Origin: MFD01275-c22 sp963705885
GTDB taxonomy: Bacteria > Actinomycetota > Actinomycetes > JACCUZ01
NCBI GenBank assembly: GCA_963705885.1
Contig: OY970120.1
Coordinates: forward strand, 3,348,001 to 3,412,000
Length of the DNA: 64,000 nucleotides
Direction: 5' to 3'
Part shown: positions 58,979 to 64,000 of the stretch, in pieces
Position numbering within the stretch: the first letter of the stretch is position 1
Layout: every line of letters starts with the position of its first letter
Position numbers and translations under genes: made by a program
Notes under the pieces: model-generated
Told to the model about the DNA's origin: nothing
The model's input: only the letters and a program-made list of their open reading frames with translations
Database searches by the model: none

Positions 58979-59137
58979 TCAGCCGCGCCGCTCCCAGACG
59001 ATCACGGTGTTCCCGGCCTGCTCGAAGACCTGACCGAGCTTCCAGCCGTCCTTCCAGCGGTCGTTGAGCGCGTTCTTGAACCACCGCATGGACAGCTCGT
59101 CGCGGTTGACCTCGCAGTCGTAGTGGTCCTCTGCCAT
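58979..59137 (-). CDS. small DUF4177-like protein
   Basis: A 52-residue protein: MAEDHYDCEVNRDELSMRWF, then NALNDRWKDGWKLGQVFEQAGNTVIVWERRG. The lx-x-lN-x-x-W-x-x-GW-x-l pattern resembles DUF4177. ATG 59137 has GAGGAGG eight bases upstream, a strong sign that it is translated. It lies 31 bases below ilvD on the same strand and ends four bases from the convergent HD-GYP gene. Function unknown. Confidence 0.7.
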   Translation of the reverse strand: MAEDHYDCEVNRDELSMRWFKNALNDRWKDGWKLGQVFEQAGNTVIVWERRG

Positions 59138-59168
59138 CGCGGCCCCTCCTCTGGTGTCGCCGGACTGA

Positions 59169-60866
59169 TCAGGTGCACACGGCGCCGGAGGCCGCGGAGC
59201 CGACCAGGCGCACGTACTTTGCCAGGACGCCGCCGCGCTCCTTCGGCAGCGTCGGCGCCCAGCCCTCCCGCCGTGCGCTCAGCTCGGCGTCCTCGACGAG
59301 CAGGTCGAGGGTCTTCGCCGCGACGTCGAGCCGCACCCGGTCGCCGTCGCGGACGAACGCGACCGGACCGGCGTCGACCGCCTCCGGGGCGACGTGCCCC
59401 ACGCACAGCCCCGTGGTGCCCCCGGAGAACCGGCCGTCGGTGAGCAGCAGGACGTCCTTGCCGAGGCCGGCCCCCTTGATCGCCCCGGTGATGGCGAGCA
59501 TCTCGCGCATGCCGGGGCCGCCCTTGGGGCCCTCGTAGCGGATCACGACGACGTCGCCGGCAGCGATGGTGCCGTCCTCCAGCGCGTCCATGGCCGCGCG
59601 CTCGCCGTCGAAGACCCGGGCGGTGCCCTCGAAGACGTCGGCGTCGAAGCCGGCCGTCTTCACGACCGCGCCGTCGGGCGCGAGCGACCCACGCAGGACG
59701 GTGAGCCCGCCGGAGCGGTGGATCGGCTCGGCCATGGCCCGCACGACCTTGCCGTCGAGGTCGGGAGGGTCGATGTCCGCGAGGTTCTCGGCCATGGTCC
59801 GGCCGGTGACGGTGAGCACGTCGCCGTGCATCAGGCCGGCGTCGAGCAGGGCCTTCATCACGACCGGGACGCCGCCGACGCGGTCGACGTCGGTCATGAC
59901 GTACTGCCCGAAGGGCTTGACGTCGGCGAGGTGCGGCACCCGGCCGCCGATGCGGTCGAAGTCGTCGAGGTCGAGCGCCACACCGGCCTCGTGCGCGATC
60001 GCCAGCAGGTGCAGCACCGCGTTGGTCGACCCGCCGAACGCCATGACGACCGCGATGGCGTTCTCGAAGGCCTCCCGGGTGAGGACGTCGCGGGCGGTGA
60101 TGCCGGCGCGCAGCATGCCGACGACGGCCTCCCCGGAGCGGCGCGCGTAGCCGTCGCGCCGGCGGTCCGTCGCGGGAGGCGCCGCCGAGCCCGGCAGCGA
60201 CATGCCGAGGGCCTCGGCGGCGGAGGCCATCGTGTTCGCCGTGTACATGCCGCCGCAGGCGCCCTCCCCCGGGCAGATCGCACGCTCGATGGCGTCGACG
60301 TCGGCGCGGCTCATGAGCCCCCGGGCGCACGCCCCGACCGCCTCGAAAGCGTCGATGATCGTGACCTGGCGCTCGGACCCGTCCGACATCTTCGCGATGC
60401 CGGGCAGGATCGAGCCGGCGTAGAGGAAGACGGCCGCCAGGTCGAGCCGCGCGGCGGCCATGAGCATGCCGGGCAGCGACTTGTCGCAGCCGGCGAGCAG
60501 CACCGACCCGTCGAACCGCTCGGCCTGCATGACGACCTCGACCGAGTCGGCGATGACCTCCCGCGACACCAGCGAGTAGTGCATCCCCTCGTGCCCCATG
60601 GAGATCCCGTCGGAGACCGAGATCGTGCAGAACTCGAGCGGGAAGCCACCGGCGGCGTGCACGCCGTCCTTGGCGGCCTTGGCGAGCCGGTCGAGCGACA
60701 GGTTGCAGGGCGTGATCTCGTTCCAGCTCGAGGCCACACCCACCTGGGGCTTGGTGAAGTCGTCGTCCGACATGCCGACGGCCCGCAGCATGCCGCGGGC
60801 GGCGGCGCGCTCCATGCCGTCGGTCACGTCCCGGCTGCGCGGCTTGATGTCCGGTGCGTCGCTCAC
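59169..60866 (-). CDS. ilvD: dihydroxy-acid dehydratase
   Basis: Fe-S dehydratase of Val/Ile synthesis, 565 residues. Cluster cysteines are in VLLAGCDKSLPGMLMAAARL, the CPGEGACGGMYTANTMA block and NEITPCNLSLDRL. It also has AFGGSTNAVLHLLAIA and DGRFSGGTTGLCVGHVAPEA. The GTG at 60866 is six bases after TAGGGT, so transcription is probably leaderless. It is divergent from the membrane protein gene at 60937. Confidence 0.97.
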   Translation of the reverse strand: MSDAPDIKPRSRDVTDGMERAAARGMLRAVGMSDDDFTKPQVGVASSWNEITPCNLSLDRLAKAAKDGVHAAGGFPLEFCTISVSDGISMGHEGMHYSLVSREVIADSVEVVMQAERFDGSVLLAGCDKSLPGMLMAAARLDLAAVFLYAGSILPGIAKMSDGSERQVTIIDAFEAVGACARGLMSRADVDAIERAICPGEGACGGMYTANTMASAAEALGMSLPGSAAPPATDRRRDGYARRSGEAVVGMLRAGITARDVLTREAFENAIAVVMAFGGSTNAVLHLLAIAHEAGVALDLDDFDRIGGRVPHLADVKPFGQYVMTDVDRVGGVPVVMKALLDAGLMHGDVLTVTGRTMAENLADIDPPDLDGKVVRAMAEPIHRSGGLTVLRGSLAPDGAVVKTAGFDADVFEGTARVFDGERAAMDALEDGTIAAGDVVVIRYEGPKGGPGMREMLAITGAIKGAGLGKDVLLLTDGRFSGGTTGLCVGHVAPEAVDAGPVAFVRDGDRVRLDVAAKTLDLLVEDAELSARREGWAPTLPKERGGVLAKYVRLVGSAASGAVCT

Positions 60867-60872
60867 GATCGC

Positions 60873-60878
60873 ACCCTA
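60873..60878 (-). promoter_or_regulatory. leaderless promoter of ilvD
   Basis: TAGGGT on the minus strand, six bases before the GTG at 60866. On the opposite strand TATCCT (60901-60906) is a candidate -10 for the divergent gene at 60937. Confidence 0.5.
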
Positions 60879-60936
60879 GGGCAGCCCGAGGCGCGCCGAC
60901 CTATCCTGACCGGCAACGCACAGGCGGGAGGCCGCG

Positions 60937-61566
60937 ATGGCCCCGGACGAGATCGGCGGGCGGGGCGACCGCGAGCCGTGGCTCACCCGTCGCTGGGCCC
61001 TCGTCGCCCTCCTCGTGGTGGCGGTGACGGCAGCCTCCGCGACGTACCGGCTCACCGGCGACGACGAGCCGTCGGCGTCGCGACCGCACGGCGGGCCGCC
61101 GGCGTCCGACCAGGTGGTGCCCCCGGCGGCGGCCTCCGCGCGCTGGCTCGAGAACGACGCGGTCTGCCCGGTGCACACCGACGGCCGGAGCCTGCTCGTC
61201 GTCCGGTTCATCCTCGCGAACCGCTCGGGCCGCGACCTGGCCCTGGACTCGGTGGAGCCGCTGCTGCCACGCGGCGGGCTGCGGCCGCAGAGCACGTCGA
61301 CGGTGTCCGGCGACTGCGACCGCTGGGTCCCGACCGACACCGGCCACGGCGGCATCCCCTCCGGCGGGCAGCGGGTCGTGTCGATGCTCTTCCGCCTCCC
61401 GCCGGAGTGCCCGCACCGGTTCGCCGTGCGGGCCAGGGTGCGGGTCCACGCGGGCTCCACGAGCCGCACGGCGGACCTGCCGGTGCTGAGCGACCTGGAC
61501 GGCGTGGCGTTCGAGAGCTGCCCCGCCGAGCCGCTCCCTCAGGGAAGCGCCAGCGGGTCGTCGTAG
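60937..61566 (+). CDS. membrane-anchored protein of unknown function
   Basis: A 209-residue protein with one N-terminal helix (about 19-37, RWALVALLVVAVTAASAT). An outer domain contains four cysteines (NDAVCPVHTDG, SGDCDRW, PPECPHR, FESCPAE), which could form two disulfides. The beta-rich middle (LVVRFILANRSGRDLALDSVEPLLP) resembles an immunoglobulin-like fold. ATG 60937 has GGGAGG five bases upstream. Its 3' end overlaps the convergent gene by 28 bases. No family recognised. Confidence 0.7.
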   Translation: MAPDEIGGRGDREPWLTRRWALVALLVVAVTAASATYRLTGDDEPSASRPHGGPPASDQVVPPAAASARWLENDAVCPVHTDGRSLLVVRFILANRSGRDLALDSVEPLLPRGGLRPQSTSTVSGDCDRWVPTDTGHGGIPSGGQRVVSMLFRLPPECPHRFAVRARVRVHAGSTSRTADLPVLSDLDGVAFESCPAEPLPQGSASGSS

Positions 61567-62849
61567 CCGACGGGGGGCAGGGTGGTGCGCAGCAGGATCC
61601 GCCCCGCCGTGTCGGTGACCGTCACGTCGGCCCCGCGGGCGGTGGGCGCCGACGGGCCGGGTGCGACCAGGCCCACGACGCCGTCGGGCCCGATCTGGTA
61701 GGTCCGCACGGGCTGCCCCGCCCGGCGGTAGATCACCGAGCCGTCACCGGTCGGGAGCAGAAGCAGCGTCGGGTCCTGGGGCGAGAACGGCTCGAGCAGC
61801 CACGGCAGCCGGTCCGGGGCACCCTCGGGCAGCGCCCGCACGCCGGCCGGGAACGCCGAGTCGTCCTGCTGGCCGATCAGCGCCTGGAAGCGGCGGCCGT
61901 CGGCCCGGGTGAGCAGGACCAGGGCCAGCCGCCGCTGCTTCCACGGCGCGCCGCTCCACAGCACCCGGGCGGACGCGGTCCGCAGGTCCACGACCGCACC
62001 GGCCTGGTCCCGCAGGGCCTGCGACACGAGCGACGGCTCGGGACCGCCGTAGCCGCGCTCCCCCATGCCTTCGACCGCCACGTCCGGCTCGTCGGGCACC
62101 GGTGGCCAGACCCGCAGCAGCATCGGCAGCGCGAACACCCCCGGACCCTCGGCCCGGACGCCGATGATCGGGTCGACGTCGGCGCCCAGGTCGGCCACCA
62201 CGGCTCCGTCGTCGGCGGTGATCGGCTCCCACCGTCGCCGGGGAGCGCCCGTGCCGGGGTCGAACTCGACGCGGCGCGAGATCTCGATGCGTACGGGCTG
62301 CTCCGGCCGGGTCAGCACCACGGCGCGCACGCGCCCGTCGTCGCCGCGCGCGGCCCACGCGAGCACCTGCTGCGGGTCGACGAGAGCCGTGGCCTCGACC
62401 ACGTCGGCGCCCGCCAGCGGGACCCCGGCGGGGGCGTGCAGCGAGTGCACCGACGTGGCCACCACCCCGCGGTTGACGTCGCTGCCGGCGAGCACGAGAC
62501 GCGAACCGTCGGAGAGGGTCCCGGCGAAGTAGACCCGCGAGATCCGCGGCCGCTCCTCGCGCATCCGGCGCAGCGCGGAGGACAGGAAGTCCTCGTCGCG
62601 CACCAGGTCCCCGCGCGCGTCCCAGGACACCCCGGCCAGCGAGCCGGGCGCCCGGTCCCGGGAGGTGCCGCCCGGGTCGCTCGGCGGGTCGGCCCGGTCG
62701 GCAAGGAGGGACACGTCGGGACGGACCACGGCCAGCGCCACTCCCGTCAGGACGACGACCGCCAGCCAGCCCGGCCACCGCCGGACCGGACGGTCGTCGG
62801 CGGAGCCGCCGACCAGCTCGTCGCGCCCCGCGCGGGGGTTGGACTCCAC
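61539..62849 (-). CDS. membrane-anchored beta-propeller-like protein of unknown function
   Basis: About 436 residues with a short basic cytoplasmic N-terminus, one helix (about 27-43, WPGWLAVVVLTGVALAVVRP) and a large outer domain rich in beta strands (SRVYFAGTLSDGSRLVLAGSD, VLAWAARGDDGRVRAVVLTR, RRLALVLLTRADGRRFQALIG). The plan is like that of the protein at 16582-17781. GTG 62849 is preferred over 62852 because TACACT ends six bases before it. It overlaps the 60937 gene convergently. Function unknown. Confidence 0.7.
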   Translation of the reverse strand: MESNPRAGRDELVGGSADDRPVRRWPGWLAVVVLTGVALAVVRPDVSLLADRADPPSDPGGTSRDRAPGSLAGVSWDARGDLVRDEDFLSSALRRMREERPRISRVYFAGTLSDGSRLVLAGSDVNRGVVATSVHSLHAPAGVPLAGADVVEATALVDPQQVLAWAARGDDGRVRAVVLTRPEQPVRIEISRRVEFDPGTGAPRRRWEPITADDGAVVADLGADVDPIIGVRAEGPGVFALPMLLRVWPPVPDEPDVAVEGMGERGYGGPEPSLVSQALRDQAGAVVDLRTASARVLWSGAPWKQRRLALVLLTRADGRRFQALIGQQDDSAFPAGVRALPEGAPDRLPWLLEPFSPQDPTLLLLPTGDGSVIYRRAGQPVRTYQIGPDGVVGLVAPGPSAPTARGADVTVTDTAGRILLRTTLPPVGYDDPLALP

Positions 62850-62855
62850 CACCGG

Positions 62856-62861
62856 AGTGTA
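62856..62861 (-). promoter_or_regulatory. leaderless promoter of the anchored-protein gene
   Basis: TACACT on the minus strand, six bases before the GTG at 62849. Confidence 0.45.
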
Positions 62862-62871
62862 GGTCGGCGGC

Positions 62872-63795
62872 TCAGGGGTCGTCGGTGACGACGTTGAGCA
62901 GCGGCTCGCCCGCGGCGTAGCGGCGCAGCTGCTCCGCGACCAGCCGTTCCGCGCGCGGCAGGAAGGCCGTCGAGTTGCCCCCGACGTGCGGGCTCACCAG
63001 CACGTTCGGGCACGACCACAGCGGGTGGTCCGGCGGCAGCGGCTCGGGGTCGGTGACGTCCAGGGCCGCCCGCAACCGGCCCGGCACGACCTCTGCGAGG
63101 AGCGCGTCGGTGTCGACGACCGGGCCGCGCGCGACGTTGACCAGCAGTGCGCCGTCGCGCATCCGCGCCAGGAAGCCGGCGTCGACCAGGCCGCGCGTCG
63201 CGTCGGTCATCGGCACCAGGACCACGACCACGTCGGCGTCGGGCAGGAGGTCGGGCAGGGCCCCGACCGGCTCGACGCCGTCGCGGGCGTGCCGAGCCAC
63301 GCGGCGTACGACGCACTCGAACCCGGCCAGCCGCTGCTCCAGCGCCCGCCCGATCGAGCCGTAGCCGACGATGAGCACGGTCCGGTCGGCCAGGGAGTCG
63401 CGCCGCCGGCCGTCCCACTCGCCCCGCCCGGCGGACCGGACGAAGTCGGGGATGCCGCGCAGCGACGCGAGGACCAGGGCGACGGCGAGCTCGGCGGTCG
63501 AGGCGTCGTGCACGCCGCGTGCGTTGCACAGCGTCACGCCCGGGGGCACCAGGGGGCGCACGTCGTCGACGCCGGCCGTCAGCGTCTGCGCGACCTTCAG
63601 CGACGTCATCGAGGCCATCAGCCGGGCCGGGGCGACCCCCGCCATGTAGGGCAGGACGTAGACCTCGACCTCGTCGATGCCCGCCGGCGGGTCGGCCGAG
63701 CCGTCGTAGCAGTCGACCGTCAGGCGGGGCGGGAGGTCCCGGCCGGGGGGCCAGTCCTCGTACGGCAGCCAGACCCGGCCGGCGGCCGCCGTCAC
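62872..63795 (-). CDS. D-isomer-specific 2-hydroxyacid dehydrogenase
   Basis: NAD(P)-dependent dehydrogenase of 307 residues; substrate unknown. The nucleotide fold VLIVGYGSIGRALEQRLAGF, the catalytic Arg region GALLVNVARGPVVDTDALLAEV, the Glu in ALDVTDPEPLPPDHPLW and the His in VLVSPHVGGNS are all in place. Lacks the ACT domain of SerA. GTG 63795 overlaps the upstream gene stop as GTGA, so the two are co-expressed. The longer frame is the shadow of that gene. Confidence 0.9.
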   Translation of the reverse strand: MTAAAGRVWLPYEDWPPGRDLPPRLTVDCYDGSADPPAGIDEVEVYVLPYMAGVAPARLMASMTSLKVAQTLTAGVDDVRPLVPPGVTLCNARGVHDASTAELAVALVLASLRGIPDFVRSAGRGEWDGRRRDSLADRTVLIVGYGSIGRALEQRLAGFECVVRRVARHARDGVEPVGALPDLLPDADVVVVLVPMTDATRGLVDAGFLARMRDGALLVNVARGPVVDTDALLAEVVPGRLRAALDVTDPEPLPPDHPLWSCPNVLVSPHVGGNSTAFLPRAERLVAEQLRRYAAGEPLLNVVTDDP

Positions 63796-64000
63796 CCCGC
63801 GCCCTCGAAGGCCCGACAGCGGTCCAGGTAGCCGGCCCAGTCCCACCGGGCGAGAAAGCCGCCCGCCGCCTCGTGGCCGGCGAGCAGGAGCTGCTCCTGC
63901 TGCTCGTCGCTGATGCCGAAGTCGACCGGCGAGATGCCCGAGGTGTCGACGAACACGCTGCGGGCCTGCACGCACGGGTCGTCGATGTGCGTCGCGTCGC
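63792..64000 (-). CDS. probable patatin-like phospholipase, C-terminal fragment
   Basis: About 69 codons at the window edge, 5' part missing. The visible end reads QARSVFVDTSGISPVDFGIS, then DEQQEQLLLAGHEAAGGFLARWDWAGYLDRCRAFEGAG. The sequence FVDT-x-G-(I/V)-S-x-x-DF-x-(I/L)-SD and the FLARWD-x-x-x-Y tail resemble the end of actinobacterial patatin-like phospholipases. No catalytic residue is visible, so the call is tentative. Its stop overlaps the dehydrogenase start. Confidence 0.5.
   Translation of the reverse strand, partial: DATHIDDPCVQARSVFVDTSGISPVDFGISDEQQEQLLLAGHEAAGGFLARWDWAGYLDRCRAFEGAG

Noticed and set aside
59394..62888. Plus-strand 1164-codon open frame
   Set aside because: Antisense to ilvD and the anchored protein at 61.5 kb; no domain and shadow-like composition.
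62872..63795. 2-hydroxyacid dehydrogenase as a second serA
   Set aside because: Too short, with no allosteric or ACT domain; substrate left open.

Overview
The window is chromosomal DNA from a very GC-rich actinomycete. GTG starts are common, neighbouring genes often overlap as ATGA or GTGA, and many promoters look leaderless (TAnnnT, about six bases, then the start codon). The order smc-ftsY-amtB-glnK-glnD-ffh-rpsP, the mutM/rnc/rpmF/coaD/rsmD/recG/rpmB cluster, leuCD facing an IclR regulator, and a coenzyme F420 biosynthesis gene together fit the Actinomycetia. I cannot name the genus. There is no insertion sequence, prophage or CRISPR array, so this is core chromosome with a few accessory insertions.

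Layout. 1-10.6 kb: rpsP (partial), an amidohydrolase, ffh, then the nitrogen operon amtB-glnK-glnD behind a double GlnR-type box, a PLP decarboxylase and ftsY. 10.7-24.3 kb: smc, a secreted LVIVD protein, a small coiled-coil protein, a membrane-anchored unknown, mutM, rnc, rpmF, a DUF177 protein, a DivIVA-like coiled coil, coaD, rsmD and recG. 24.3-34.5 kb: a DAK2 kinase-like gene, rpmB, thiL, a stand-alone AsnC ligand domain, a DUF3515 lipoprotein, a DUF385 F420 enzyme, ddl, a Cys/Met PLP enzyme, plsC-gpsA, cofC, a cold-shock-like protein and an HU protein with a basic tail. 34.7-37.5 kb: leuCD and its divergent IclR regulator. 37.7-40.6 kb: two related micro-peptide genes, a membrane GGDEF-EAL protein and a DUF5317 membrane protein, all overlapping or touching. 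40.7-46.9 kb: a secreted GH3 glycosidase, tRNA-Glu, tRNA-Gln, a CPBP protease, gltX and an FAH-family hydrolase. 47-61 kb: the branched-chain amino acid region (cimA, ilvE, leuB, serA, ilvC, ilvN, ilvB, ilvD), interrupted by an SseB-like gene and a c-di-GMP HD-GYP gene. 61-64 kb: two membrane-anchored unknowns, a D-2-hydroxyacid dehydrogenase and the end of a probable patatin-like phospholipase.

How the genes work together. AmtB, GlnK and GlnD form the ammonium uptake and PII signalling unit. Ffh and FtsY are the two GTPases of co-translational targeting. The ilv/leu/cim genes cover most of isoleucine, valine and leucine synthesis, with isoleucine carbon coming at least partly from citramalate. 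Three short peptide ORFs rich in the relevant codons precede cimA (Thr/Ile), ilvB (Leu/Val) and leuB (Ile/Leu/Val). The first two are followed by a clear hairpin plus T-run, so attenuation is likely there. GltX sits beside tRNA-Gln and tRNA-Glu, its likely substrates if this lineage makes Gln-tRNA by transamidation.

The best candidate for something undescribed is 37703-40633: two paralogous hydrophobic peptides of about 31 and 34 residues ending in a shared V-G-A-G-x-K-W signature, the second overlapping the start of a membrane GGDEF-EAL gene, which itself overlaps a DUF5317 gene. It could be a peptide-membrane sensor module for c-di-GMP, but that role is inference.
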